In this document: piece by piece, positions 39,920-48,284 of the stretch | Layout: the number at the start of each line of letters is the position of its first letter | Position numbering within the stretch: position 1 is the first letter of the stretch | NCBI RefSeq assembly: GCF_003671765.1 | Contig: NZ_QPIB01000011.1 | Location: 30,174 to 94,173 of the forward strand | Direction: 5' to 3' | Length of the DNA stretch: 64,000 nucleotides | From: Xenophilus sp. E41 | GTDB taxonomy: Bacteria; Pseudomonadota; Gammaproteobacteria; Burkholderiales; Burkholderiaceae_C | Program-made: the position numbers and the translations under genes | The notes under the pieces: generated by a model | Database searches by the model: none | What the model was told of the DNA's origin: nothing | The model's input: the letters and a program-made list of their open reading frames with translations, nothing else

Positions 39920-39939
39920 ACGGGCGCTGCGGCGCCCGT
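39920..39939. terminator. Stem-loop terminator between convergent genes
   Basis: ACGGGCGC-TGCG-GCGCCCGT is a perfect 8-bp stem with a tetraloop between the tautomerase gene and the convergent srkA gene. TTTC-type runs flank it on the plus strand before the stem, but no long T-run follows, so it may work in both directions with modest strength. Confidence 0.6.
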
Positions 39940-39958
39940 TGTCGTCGCTGGCGCCCTG

Positions 39959-40990
39959 TCAGGCGTACAGCGGCTCGTCGGCCATCGCTTCGCACTGGTC
40001 CTGCAGCATCTGGATCTGGCCCTTCCAGTAGTCGCTGCTCCCGAACCAGGGGAAGGTGATCGGGAAGATCGGGTCCTGCCAGCGGCGCGCCAGCCAGGCC
40101 GAGTAGTGCAGCAGCCGCAAGGTGCGCAGCGGCTCGATCAGCGCCAGCTCGCGCCGGTCGAAGTCGCGGAACTGCTCGTAGCCGTCGAGCAGGCCGCTCA
40201 GCTGACCGGTGCGCTGCGCGCGATCGCCCGAGAGCAGCATCCACAGGTCCTGCACCGCGAAGCCGGTGCGCGCATCGTCCAGGTCGACGAAATGCGGGCC
40301 GCCGCCTTCGCGGTCGGTCGGTGTCCAGAGGATGTTGCCGGGGTGGCAGTCGCCGTGCAGGCGCAGGCTCCGCAGTTCCGAGTCGAATCGGCCTCCCGCG
40401 GCCGTGGACAGGGCGGTGGCCGCGATCAGATCGAGAGCATCGTTGCAGGCGCGCTCCCAGTCCTTCTGCACGTCCAGCGGCACCATCTCGTGGCCCAGCA
40501 GCCAGTCGCGCGAGTCGGTCCCGAAGCTCTTCAGGTCGAGCGCCGGCCGGTGCACGAAGGGCCGCTTCGCACCCACGGTGTGGATGCGCGCAAGGAAGCG
40601 GCCGATCCATTCGAGCACCTCGAAGTCGTCGAGCTCCGGTGCGCGTCCGCCGCGCGAGGGGCTGACGCTGAAGGCGAAGCCGGCATGGTGGTGCAGCGTC
40701 CGGCCGTCGATCACGCGCGGCGCCACCATCGGCACCTCGGCCGCGGCCAGTTCGAGGGCGAAGTCGTGCTCCTCCTGGATCTGCGCGTCGCTCCAGCGCC
40801 CGGGCCGGTAGAACTTGACCACCACCGGCTTCTCGTCCTCGATGCCGACCTGGTAGACGCGGTTCTCGTAGGAGCTCAGCGGGACCAGCCGGCCGTCGCC
40901 GTACAGGCCGACGCCGGCCAGGGCGTCGAGCACCGCGTCGGGCGTGAGCGATTCGTAGGGGTGGGGCGTGGCGGGCGCGGTGTCGGGCAT
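39959..40990 (-). CDS. srkA: SrkA/YihE-family serine/threonine kinase
   Basis: The 343-residue product matches stress response kinase A, which counters MazEF-linked death in E. coli. It has the kinase-like fold of the aminoglycoside phosphotransferase superfamily: SSYENRVYQVGIEDEKPVVVKFYRP (quoted in part, nucleotide lobe), catalytic LHGDCHPGNILW and metal-binding FVDLDDA. A C-terminal WFGSSDYWKGQI also fits. Length is close to E. coli SrkA (328). The substrate is unknown. It may be co-transcribed with the DUF2855 gene (31-base gap upstream). Confidence 0.9.
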   Translation of the reverse strand: MPDTAPATPHPYESLTPDAVLDALAGVGLYGDGRLVPLSSYENRVYQVGIEDEKPVVVKFYRPGRWSDAQIQEEHDFALELAAAEVPMVAPRVIDGRTLHHHAGFAFSVSPSRGGRAPELDDFEVLEWIGRFLARIHTVGAKRPFVHRPALDLKSFGTDSRDWLLGHEMVPLDVQKDWERACNDALDLIAATALSTAAGGRFDSELRSLRLHGDCHPGNILWTPTDREGGGPHFVDLDDARTGFAVQDLWMLLSGDRAQRTGQLSGLLDGYEQFRDFDRRELALIEPLRTLRLLHYSAWLARRWQDPIFPITFPWFGSSDYWKGQIQMLQDQCEAMADEPLYA

Positions 40991-41021
40991 CGCGCCATTG
41001 TCCGCCTCGCGTCCCGTGTGT

Positions 41022-42137
41022 TCAGCCGGCCAGCGAGAGGATGCGGCCGTCGCGCGGATCGCCGCGCCCGGCCAGCACGGTCTGCCAGGCCTGCGCCACC
41101 GCCTCGGGGCCGCGGTGCTGCTGCACGCGCAGCCAGGGTGCCTCGCCCTGCGTCGTCCGGGCGGTGAAGGCGTGCCAGGCCTGCGCCAGCTTCTGGTTGA
41201 AGACGTCGGCGCCCCATTCGCCGGTGCGCTTCTTGATCTGCGCCGGCGCGAAGAAGAAGGTCGCGCGCGGGCCGGGCAGCGTCTTGGCGCTGCCTTCGGG
41301 CGCGCGCTGGTCGACGTGCGTGTTGCCGATGACCATGCTGTAGCGCAGCTTCGCGAAGCGCTCGTGGATCGCGCGGCGCAGCTCGCCGTTGCCCGCGAAG
41401 TCCACGTACACGCAGGGCGTGCCGGCGTCCAGCCGGTCGAGTTCGTCGTAACCCAGCACCTGCGTGTAGCAGCCCAGGCCCTCGCAGAAGGCGCGGTTCG
41501 CGGCGGAGGTGAGGCCGACCACGCGCACGCCCGGTCGCTGGGCCAGCTGGAAGGCGGTGCCGTAGGCGGTCTTGCTGGAGGCGCTCGACAGGATCACCGT
41601 CGGGGCACCCTCGGCCCCGGCGTCGAAGAAGTCGTTGTCGCCCAGGAAGTCGTCGATCAGCCACGAGGTGATGAACAGCGGGCGCAGCAGGGCCTGCACG
41701 TCCTCGGTGTCGGGGGTGTAGAGCGGGTCGCGGTTGCAGCGGAAGTACACGTTGTAGACAGCCGGCAGCTCGGCCCGGTGCGCGGCCGCATCGGTGAAGC
41801 GCTCGGGCGAAAGCCGGTCCGGCGTCAGCACCAGCTGCGAAGCCATCGGGAAGTAGCCGTAGAGCCGTTCGCCCACCGCCACGCCCGGGTGCAGCGACTG
41901 CAACACGCGGCCGAAGCCCCACACCGGCACCTGGCCCCAGCCTTCTTCCGCGGTCGGAAAGAACTGCCAGTAGTTCATCGCGTCGCCGAAGGCGGCGTAG
42001 GTGATGTTGTTGGAGGTGAGGGCGAAGGTATCGATGCCGACCCGCACCTGGCCGGGCGCGAGGGACGTGTCCTCGCGGGTGTGCAGGCGGGCCTCGGGCA
42101 GCGAGGCCTTGCGGACGATGAATTCGGTGGTGGACAT
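41022..42137 (-). CDS. DUF2855 family protein (MDR-like)
   Basis: A 371-residue cytoplasmic protein of the DUF2855 type, recognised from GIDTFALTSNNITYAAFGDAMNYWQFFP (quoted in part) and the later VILSSASSKTAYGTAFQL. The layout resembles a medium-chain reductase (GroES-like half, then a Rossmann-like half), but the usual glycine motif is replaced by SSASSKTA. The reaction is unknown. It lies upstream of srkA on the same strand. Confidence 0.8.
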   Translation of the reverse strand: MSTTEFIVRKASLPEARLHTREDTSLAPGQVRVGIDTFALTSNNITYAAFGDAMNYWQFFPTAEEGWGQVPVWGFGRVLQSLHPGVAVGERLYGYFPMASQLVLTPDRLSPERFTDAAAHRAELPAVYNVYFRCNRDPLYTPDTEDVQALLRPLFITSWLIDDFLGDNDFFDAGAEGAPTVILSSASSKTAYGTAFQLAQRPGVRVVGLTSAANRAFCEGLGCYTQVLGYDELDRLDAGTPCVYVDFAGNGELRRAIHERFAKLRYSMVIGNTHVDQRAPEGSAKTLPGPRATFFFAPAQIKKRTGEWGADVFNQKLAQAWHAFTARTTQGEAPWLRVQQHRGPEAVAQAWQTVLAGRGDPRDGRILSLAG

Positions 42138-42248
42138 GGGCGCGTTCCCCGTGTGGCTGCAAGGCCTCGCACCTTATCGCCGCCGCATGACCGCCGCCAG
42201 CGCGGCCGGCTCCGAGCCGTCGCGTGGGCGACCCGCGTCCGGACCTTC

Positions 42249-43388
42249 TCAGCCCGGCGGCTCGAAGCGCTCGCCCGGCGTCAGCGGCGCATGCCGGTAG
42301 GTGGCCGGCGTGCGGCCTAGCTTGACCGGCGCGCCCAGGCCGCGGTAGCCGCCTTCCATCTCGACCACCATGCCGCGATGCAGCGTGTGCGGGTGCTGCA
42401 GCGCGGCGTCGACCGGCAGCACCGGCGCGGCAGGCACGCCGGCCGCCATCAGGTCGTCGACCAGCGTGCGGCCGTCGAAGGCCGCGAGCTGCGCCTCCAG
42501 CGTCTGCTTGAGGCCGTCGCGGTGGACGGAGCGGGCGCCGGCGCTGGCGTAGTTCGGGTCCTGCGCGAGCTCCGGCAGGCCGATCACGCGGCAGAAGGCG
42601 GCGAACTGGCGGTCGTTGCCCACCGCGACGAAGACCGGGTCGGTGCCGGTGCGCAGCGCGTCGTACGGATAGATGTTGGGGTGCGCGTTGCCGGTGCGCT
42701 TCGGGTGGCGGCCGTCCATGAACCAGTTGGCCGCGTGCGGATGCAGCAGCGACAGGCCACTGTCGTACAGCGCGGCCTCCACCAGCTGGCCGCGGCCGCT
42801 GCGCTGCCGCTCCTGCAGCGCGAGCAGCACGCCGATCACGGCGTTGAGGCCCGTCACCATGTCCACCACCGGCAGTCCCACCCGCAACGGGCCGCCCTCG
42901 GCCTCGCCGTTGATGCTCATGATGCCGGTCATCGCCTGCACCGCGGCGTCGTAGCCGGGCAGGGCGCCCAGCGGGCCGTCGCTGCCGAAGCCCGACACGC
43001 GGCACCACACCAGCCGCGGGAAGCGCTGCGAGAGCGTGTCGTGGCCGATGCCCCAGCGCTCCATGGTGCCGGCCTTGAAGTTCTCGATCAGCACGTCGGC
43101 CTCGGCGACCCGGGCGAGCAGCGTCTCGCGGTCGGCCGGCAGCGTCAGGTCCAGGTGCTGGATGCGCTTGTTGCGGTTCAGGCCGTGGTAGTACGAGGCC
43201 ACGCCGTCGCGGAAGGGCGGTCCCCAGGTGCGGGTGTCGTCACCCCCGGGCGGCTCGACCTTGAGCACGTCGGCACCGTGGTCGCCGAGGATCTGCCCGC
43301 AGTAGGGGCCGCCCAGGATGCGCGACAGGTCGAGCACGCGGATGCCGGCGAGTGCGCCGGCGCTGGGGGAAGGCATGGAAGAGGTCAT
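42249..43388 (-). CDS. CaiB/BaiF-family (class III) CoA transferase
   Basis: The 379-residue enzyme moves CoA between carboxylic acids. It has LAGIRVLDLSRILGGPYCGQILGDHGADVLKVE (quoted in part), the catalytic Asp region around YDAAVQAMTGIM and GAPVKLGRTPATYRHAPLTPGE at the end. Length matches the family (about 400). ATG 43388 is chosen over ATG 43376 and the longer frame. It lies downstream of the Bug binding protein and acyl-CoA dehydrogenase genes on one strand, suggesting activation of an imported acid to its CoA ester for oxidation. Confidence 0.9.
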   Translation of the reverse strand: MTSSMPSPSAGALAGIRVLDLSRILGGPYCGQILGDHGADVLKVEPPGGDDTRTWGPPFRDGVASYYHGLNRNKRIQHLDLTLPADRETLLARVAEADVLIENFKAGTMERWGIGHDTLSQRFPRLVWCRVSGFGSDGPLGALPGYDAAVQAMTGIMSINGEAEGGPLRVGLPVVDMVTGLNAVIGVLLALQERQRSGRGQLVEAALYDSGLSLLHPHAANWFMDGRHPKRTGNAHPNIYPYDALRTGTDPVFVAVGNDRQFAAFCRVIGLPELAQDPNYASAGARSVHRDGLKQTLEAQLAAFDGRTLVDDLMAAGVPAAPVLPVDAALQHPHTLHRGMVVEMEGGYRGLGAPVKLGRTPATYRHAPLTPGERFEPPG

Positions 43389-43428
43389 GGCGGGAGGCCG
43401 GCGGGATCGATAGGCGGGCGCGGCGTGC

Positions 43429-44433
43429 TCAGTCCAGCCGGGCACCGGATTGCGCGACCACGCCCTTCCATTTGGCCGTTTCCGAAGTGATGAAGCGCGC
43501 CAGCTGTGCCGGCGAGCTGTCGGGTGCGGGTTCCAGGCCCTGGGCGGCGAACAGGGCCTTCACCTTGGGCGAGGCCAGCACCTCGACGAAGGCACCGTTC
43601 AGCTTCGCGATGCGGTCGGCCGGCATGCCCGCGGGCGCGACGATGCCGAAGAACACGCTCACGTCGTAGCCCTTGTAGCCCTGCTCGGCGATGGTGGGCA
43701 CGTCGGGCAAGGCCTGCGAGCGCGTGGCGGTGGCCACGCCCAGCGCGCGCAGCTTGCCGGCCTTGACGTAGGGCAGCGCGGTGAGGATGTCGGTGAAGGT
43801 CATGCCCACCTGCCCGCCGAGCAGGTCGTTGAGCGCGGGGCCCGTGCCCTTGTAGGGCACATGCTGGATGTCGGTGCCCGCCACCGAATTGAACAGCACG
43901 CCCGCGAGGTGCGAGGACGCGCCGTTGCCCGAGGAGGCGTAGCTCAGCTTGCCCGGGTTGGCCTTGGCGTAGGCGACCAGTTCCTTCACGTTCTTCACCG
44001 GCAGCGAGGGGTTCACCACCAGGATGTTGGGCAGGTGACCCACCTGGATCACCGGCGCGAAGCTCTTGCCGGGGTCGTAGGTGATCTTGCTGTAGAGGCT
44101 GCTGTTGATGGCCAGGGGCCCCGAGGTGCCGAAGAGCAGCGTGTGGCCGTCGGCCTCGGCACGCGCGACGTAGTCGGCGCCGATGTTGCCGCCCGCGCCG
44201 GCGCGGTTCTCCACCACCATGGGCTGGCCCAGGCGCGTCGTCATCTCGGCGGCCAGGGTGCGCGCCATGGCGTCCGTGGGGCCGCCGGGCGGGAAGGGCA
44301 CGACCAGCATGACCGGCTTGGACGGAAAGGCATCGGCGGCGAAGGCGGCGGACACGCAGGTTGCCGACGCCAGCAGTGCGGTGCCGGCCGCCACGAGCGC
44401 GCGGCGCGAGAGCGAGAAGAGGGGGGTGTGCAT
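43429..44433 (-). CDS. Bug-family tripartite tricarboxylate transporter binding protein
   Basis: A 334-residue periplasmic protein with signal peptide RRALVAAGTALLASATCVSAAFA. Typical Bug features are FPSKPVMLVVPFPPGGPTDAMAR (quoted in part), VVENRAGAGGNIGADYVA, HVPYKGTGPALNDLLGGQV and DVPTIAEQG. Members bind mono- or dicarboxylates and related acids for TctAB-type permeases. No TctA/TctB gene adjoins, which is common for this expanded family. The neighbouring CoA transferase and acyl-CoA dehydrogenase suggest an organic acid ligand. Confidence 0.92.
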   Translation of the reverse strand: MHTPLFSLSRRALVAAGTALLASATCVSAAFAADAFPSKPVMLVVPFPPGGPTDAMARTLAAEMTTRLGQPMVVENRAGAGGNIGADYVARAEADGHTLLFGTSGPLAINSSLYSKITYDPGKSFAPVIQVGHLPNILVVNPSLPVKNVKELVAYAKANPGKLSYASSGNGASSHLAGVLFNSVAGTDIQHVPYKGTGPALNDLLGGQVGMTFTDILTALPYVKAGKLRALGVATATRSQALPDVPTIAEQGYKGYDVSVFFGIVAPAGMPADRIAKLNGAFVEVLASPKVKALFAAQGLEPAPDSSPAQLARFITSETAKWKGVVAQSGARLD

Positions 44434-44493
44434 GGTGTGTCTCCTTGGGTTCGTTGTGATCGGGGCTGCCGCGGCCCGCGCGGCGCGAAGCGC

Positions 44494-46194
44494 TCAGGCG
44501 GCGACGGCCGCCGGTGCGTCCTGCCATGCGGCCGGCAGCACGTCGGGGCTCAGCGGGTCGCGCGGCAGCGCGCGGTGCAGCAGCGCCAGCTGGGCCCAGC
44601 GCATGCGATCGGCCGAGTCGGTGCGCGCGGCCTCCCAGGCCATGGCGGCGGCGCTGGTGCAGTGGTACAGGGCCGAGGCGGCCTGGCGGGCCAGCACCTC
44701 ACCGCCTGCTTGCGCGGCGGTCTCGGCCAGCGCGGCGGCGCGATCGAAGGTCTCGCGCAGCGCCCGGGCGAAGGCCGCCGGCACCGCGGTGACGGCCGGG
44801 TCGGCGAGCAGGGCTTCGAGGTGGGCGCGCAGCACCGGCAGCGAGCCTTCGCGCTGGATGGCACGGACCACGTCCAGCGCCACGATGTTGCTGGTGCCTT
44901 CCCAGATCGAGCCGAGGTGCGCGTCGCGCACCAGGCGCGGGTCGCTCCATTCCTCGATGTAGCCGCAGCCGCCCCGCACTTCCATCGCGTCGCCGGTCAC
45001 CTTGCGCGCGTCGCGGCAGGCGCGGAACTTGATAAGTGGCGTGAGGATGCGCAGCAGGGCGTAGGCGCCGTCTTCGCCCGCATCGGCGCGCTGCAGCGCC
45101 CGTGCGGTCTGGAACACCATCGTGCGGGCCTGCTCGGCCGGCACGCGCAGCTTGTCGAGCTGGCGCTGCATCAGCGGCATGTCGATCAGCCGCTTGCCGA
45201 AGGCTAGGCGTTCGGCGGCGATGTATTCGGCCTCGGCCACCGCGCGGCGCATGAGGCCGGCCGCACGCACGCCGTTCGACAGGCGCGAGTTGTTCACCAT
45301 GTCGGCCATCTGGACGAAGCCGCGGCCCTGCTCGCCGACGAGGTACGCCACCGCGCCCTCGAGCCGGATCTCGCCGCTGGCCATGGAGCGCGTGCCCATC
45401 TTGTCCTTCAGGTGCACGATGCGGTAGTGGTTGAGGCTGCCATCGTCGAGCCGCCGCGGCAGCAGGAACAGCGACACGCCCTTGAGCCCCGGCGGGCCGC
45501 CCTCGACGCGCGCCAGCACCATCGCGAAGTCGGCGTCGGGGTTGGAACAGAACCACTTGTCGCCCGTGAGCAGCCAGTGGTCGCCGGTGCCGCGGCGTGC
45601 GAGCGTGGTGGTGGCCGCGATGTCGGAGCCGGCAGCCTGCTCGGTCATGAACATCGCCCCCTGGGCGAGCTCGTCGAAATCCAGCGACACCAGCCGCGGC
45701 AGGTAGCGCGCCACCAGCGCCGGGTCGCCGAACTTCTTGAGCGTGCGGGTGAGCGAGTCGGTCATCGAGACCGGGCAGCACAGGCCGAACTCGGCCTGCA
45801 CGAAGAGGTAGAACAGCACGTACTTGACGGCCGGCGGCATCTTGCCGCGCCAGCCGAAGGTCTCGTCGCGGTGCGAGATCGAACCCATCGCGAACTCGGA
45901 CAGCGCGAGGCGCTCCATCTCCACATAGGCCGGGTGCTTGACGATGCGCTGCACGTCGAGCCCCGTGCGGGTGCGGCTCTCGAGCTCAGGCGGGTGGTGG
46001 TCGGCGATGCCCGCCAGCTCGTCGAGCAGGCCGCCGGCCAGCCCGCCGAGCCGCTCGAAGTGCGGCGCCATGTGGCGGCGCAGATCGTCCGCCAGGTACA
46101 GCTGCAACAGGCGCTGCAGTTCGGCGTCGGCGGTGTAGAGGTTCTGGCCGTGGCGGTCCGGGATGGGGTGTGTCACCGCAGTCGATTCGGTCAT
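44494..46194 (-). CDS. Acyl-CoA dehydrogenase (AidB-like branch)
   Basis: The 566-residue flavoenzyme introduces a double bond in an acyl-CoA. It carries AMFMTEQAAGSDIAATTT and DKWFCSNPDADFAMV in the middle domain, and RAFGK-type AERLAFGKRLIDMPLMQRQL with the EVRGGCGYIEEW helix in the C-domain. Length and pattern fit the AidB/long C-terminal subgroup, not short-chain enzymes (about 380). Catalytic base is not assigned. The gene is divergent from a LysR regulator, with an 89-base gap holding a dyad. Confidence 0.9.
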   Translation of the reverse strand: MTESTAVTHPIPDRHGQNLYTADAELQRLLQLYLADDLRRHMAPHFERLGGLAGGLLDELAGIADHHPPELESRTRTGLDVQRIVKHPAYVEMERLALSEFAMGSISHRDETFGWRGKMPPAVKYVLFYLFVQAEFGLCCPVSMTDSLTRTLKKFGDPALVARYLPRLVSLDFDELAQGAMFMTEQAAGSDIAATTTLARRGTGDHWLLTGDKWFCSNPDADFAMVLARVEGGPPGLKGVSLFLLPRRLDDGSLNHYRIVHLKDKMGTRSMASGEIRLEGAVAYLVGEQGRGFVQMADMVNNSRLSNGVRAAGLMRRAVAEAEYIAAERLAFGKRLIDMPLMQRQLDKLRVPAEQARTMVFQTARALQRADAGEDGAYALLRILTPLIKFRACRDARKVTGDAMEVRGGCGYIEEWSDPRLVRDAHLGSIWEGTSNIVALDVVRAIQREGSLPVLRAHLEALLADPAVTAVPAAFARALRETFDRAAALAETAAQAGGEVLARQAASALYHCTSAAAMAWEAARTDSADRMRWAQLALLHRALPRDPLSPDVLPAAWQDAPAAVAA

Positions 46195-46221
46195 GGCGGG
46201 TGTTTCGTGTTCGCACCATTG

Positions 46222-46281
46222 TTCGAATCGCATCGATCCGTGTCCAATATCGTTTGGGTCTTCTTCGATAGGTGATTCGAA
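46222..46281. promoter_or_regulatory. Inverted repeat in the acyl-CoA dehydrogenase/lysR divergent region
   Basis: TTCGAATC (46222-46229) and GATTCGAA (46274-46281) form a perfect 8-bp inverted repeat separated by 44 bases. Between them is the A/T-rich CCAATATCGTTTGGG. This is a candidate site for a tetrameric LysR-type regulator that would control both divergent genes. Confidence 0.55.
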
Positions 46282-46283
46282 TG

Positions 46284-47174
46284 ATGGAATTGCGCCACCT
46301 GCGCTACTTCTCGGTGCTGGCCGACGAACTGCACTTCGGGCGCGCCGCGCAGCGCCTGGCGATCTCGCAGCCGCCGCTCTCGGTGGCCATCCGGCAACTG
46401 GAGGAGTCGATCGGCGCGCGCCTGTTCGAGCGCAACAGCAAGGAGGTGCGGCTCACGGCCGCGGGGGCGACGCTGCGCGAGTCGGCGCGCCAGCTGCTGC
46501 ATCGCAGCGAGGAGATCGTGCGCGAGGCCCGGGACGTCGCGTCGGGCTCGGCCGGGCACCTGCGCATCGGCTTCGTGGGCGCCATGCTCTACCGCGGGCT
46601 GCCGCAGGCGCTGCGCGCCTTTCGCCGCCGCCACGCGGGGGTGCGCATTTCGCTCACCGAGATGAACTCGGCCGAGCAGATGGCGGAGTTGCTGCACGAC
46701 CGGCTGGACCTGGGCTTCGTCCACACGCACCGCATGCCGCAGGGCCTGCAGCAGCGGCTGCTGCTCACCGAGCCCTTCGTGTGTTGCCTGCCTGCGCGCC
46801 ACGCGCTCGCGCGGCGGCGCGTGGTGGCGCTCGCCGATCTGCAGGAGCAGCCCTTCATCCTGTTCGCGCGTTCGGCGTCGCCCGACTACCACGAGCGCAT
46901 CCTGTCGATCTGCGGCGGCGCCGGCTACCAGCCCGAGGTGCGCCACGAGGTGCGGCACTGGCTGGCCGTGGTGTCGCTGGTCTCGCAGGACATGGGCGTG
47001 GCGCTGGTGCCCGAGGCGCTGAAGCGCAGCGCGCTCAAGGGGGCGGTCTTCCGCCCGCTGCAGGAGGCCGTCGCACAGTCCGAGGCCTACGGCGTCTGGC
47101 GTTCGGCGCCGCGCAGCCTGCTGGTCGAAAGGCTGCTCGAAGAAATGCCCCGCGCGTTGCCGCCGGGGCATTGA
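46284..47174 (+). CDS. LysR-family transcriptional regulator
   Basis: The 296-residue product has a standard LysR N-terminal helix-turn-helix (MELRHLRYFSVLADELHFGR quoted to here; residues 1-60 with QPPLSVAIRQLEESIGARLFER) and a periplasmic-binding-like effector domain. The pattern with LRHLRYF at the extreme start is that of regulators of aromatic or organic-acid catabolism (CatR/BenM-like). ATG 46284 is used; ATG 46281 and GTG 46272 are in frame just before. It should regulate the divergent acyl-CoA dehydrogenase, Bug and CoA transferase operon. Confidence 0.9.
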   Translation: MELRHLRYFSVLADELHFGRAAQRLAISQPPLSVAIRQLEESIGARLFERNSKEVRLTAAGATLRESARQLLHRSEEIVREARDVASGSAGHLRIGFVGAMLYRGLPQALRAFRRRHAGVRISLTEMNSAEQMAELLHDRLDLGFVHTHRMPQGLQQRLLLTEPFVCCLPARHALARRRVVALADLQEQPFILFARSASPDYHERILSICGGAGYQPEVRHEVRHWLAVVSLVSQDMGVALVPEALKRSALKGAVFRPLQEAVAQSEAYGVWRSAPRSLLVERLLEEMPRALPPGH

Positions 47175-47206
47175 GAGGCCTGCACGCAGGTGCGGCCTGG
47201 AAGGAC

Positions 47207-47224
47207 GGCCCCGCCCGGGGCCGA
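47207..47224. terminator. Stem-loop between lysR and ohr
   Basis: CGGCCCC-GCCC-GGGGCCG is a perfect 7-bp stem with a tetraloop in the 56-base gap between the convergent lysR and ohr genes. It has no T-run, so termination is inferred from position. Confidence 0.55.
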
Positions 47225-47230
47225 TGCCGG

Positions 47231-47659
47231 TCAGGCGATGACGAGCTCGACCGGGATGTTGCCGCGCGTCGCGTTCGAGTACGGGCACACCTGGTGGGCG
47301 GTGTCGACCAGCTTCTTCTTGGCGTCGGCGTCCAGGCCGGGCAGCGTGATGTTCAGCACGACGGCGATGCCGTAGGCGGCGCCACCGTTGGTCGGGCCGA
47401 GGGAGACCTTGGCGTCGACGGCCACGTCTTCCGGCACCTTCACGCCGACCTTGGGTGCGACGGCCTTCATGGCGCCGATGAAGCAGGCCGAGTAGCCGAC
47501 GGCGAAGAGCTGTTCCGGATTGGTGCCGGCCTTGCCCGAGCCGGGCGGGTTGAGCTTGACGTCGAGCGCGCTGTCGCTGGACTTGCCGGCGCCGCCGTCG
47601 CGGCCGCCCGTGGTGTGGGCTTCGGCGGTGTAGAGAACCTTGTCGAGTTGCGTGGTCAT
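47231..47659 (-). CDS. ohr: Ohr, organic hydroperoxide resistance protein
   Basis: Ohr reduces organic hydroperoxides with a lipoylated partner. The 142-residue OsmC-fold protein has both catalytic cysteines in family context, Cys59 in VGYSACFIGAM and Cys125 in HQVCPYSNA. Length is typical. It is 53 bases downstream of ohrR on the same strand and has no copy of the OhrR site of its own, so it is probably transcribed from the ohrR promoter. Confidence 0.95.
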   Translation of the reverse strand: MTTQLDKVLYTAEAHTTGGRDGGAGKSSDSALDVKLNPPGSGKAGTNPEQLFAVGYSACFIGAMKAVAPKVGVKVPEDVAVDAKVSLGPTNGGAAYGIAVVLNITLPGLDADAKKKLVDTAHQVCPYSNATRGNIPVELVIA

Positions 47660-47712
47660 GGTCGTTCCTTCGGTGGTGGTTGAGAGATGCCGGTTGGCGG
47701 GGAGAAATGAGG

Positions 47713-48168
47713 TCAGGCCGCTGCCGCGCGCACCCGGTCGCGCAGCGACTGGAGCTGGCGCGTCAGCGTCACCAGCTCGTCGATGGAGCATTCGCTGGCG
47801 GCGAGCAGGCAGGCCGGCACGCCGGCTGCACGGCCCTTGAGCCGGCGGCCCGCGGCCGTCAGCGTGATGTGGACGCAGCGCTCGTCGGCCACGTCGCGCA
47901 CCCGGGCCACCAGGCCGTTGGCCTCCAGCCGCTTGAGCAGCGGGGTGAGCGTGCCCGAGTCGAGCGAGAGGCGCTCGCCCAGGGCCGAGACCATGAGCCC
48001 GTCTTCCTCCCACAGCGCCAGCATGACGAGGTACTGCGGGTAGGTGAGGCCCAGCTTGTCCAGCTGCGGCTTGTAGAGCCGGGTCATGGCCAGCGATGCG
48101 GAATACACCGCGAAGCACAGCTGGTTGTCCAGCTTGAGCAGTTCGGCGGTGTCCGGAGTGGAGTGCAT
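47713..48168 (-). CDS. ohrR: OhrR, organic-hydroperoxide-sensing MarR-family repressor
   Basis: A 151-residue MarR-type winged-helix protein. The sensing cysteine Cys18 lies in LDNQLCFAVYSAS, the OhrR signature, and the wing region has DVADERCVHITLT with a second cysteine that could make the two-Cys type. Oxidation of the sensing cysteine releases DNA. It represses itself and ohr through the doubled palindrome upstream of its start. Confidence 0.94.
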   Translation of the reverse strand: MHSTPDTAELLKLDNQLCFAVYSASLAMTRLYKPQLDKLGLTYPQYLVMLALWEEDGLMVSALGERLSLDSGTLTPLLKRLEANGLVARVRDVADERCVHITLTAAGRRLKGRAAGVPACLLAASECSIDELVTLTRQLQSLRDRVRAAAA

Positions 48169-48186
48169 GGGCTAAATTCTATCGAG

Positions 48187-48212
48187 CAATTAAATTGTGC
48201 GCAATCTAATTG
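48187..48212 (-). promoter_or_regulatory. Two adjacent OhrR operators
   Basis: CAATTAAATTG (48187-48197) is a perfect palindrome and CAATCTAATTG (48202-48212) a near copy, with starts 15 bases apart. They lie 19-44 bases before the ohrR start. This matches the A/T-rich OhrR operator known in other proteobacteria (palindromes around CAATT). Confidence 0.8.
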
Positions 48213-48284
48213 ACCTGTGCGCTTGAAAGCGTTCGTAACGACCGACGGGCTGGAGACGAGCCGGCCCGCGCCGGTCCACGGTGC

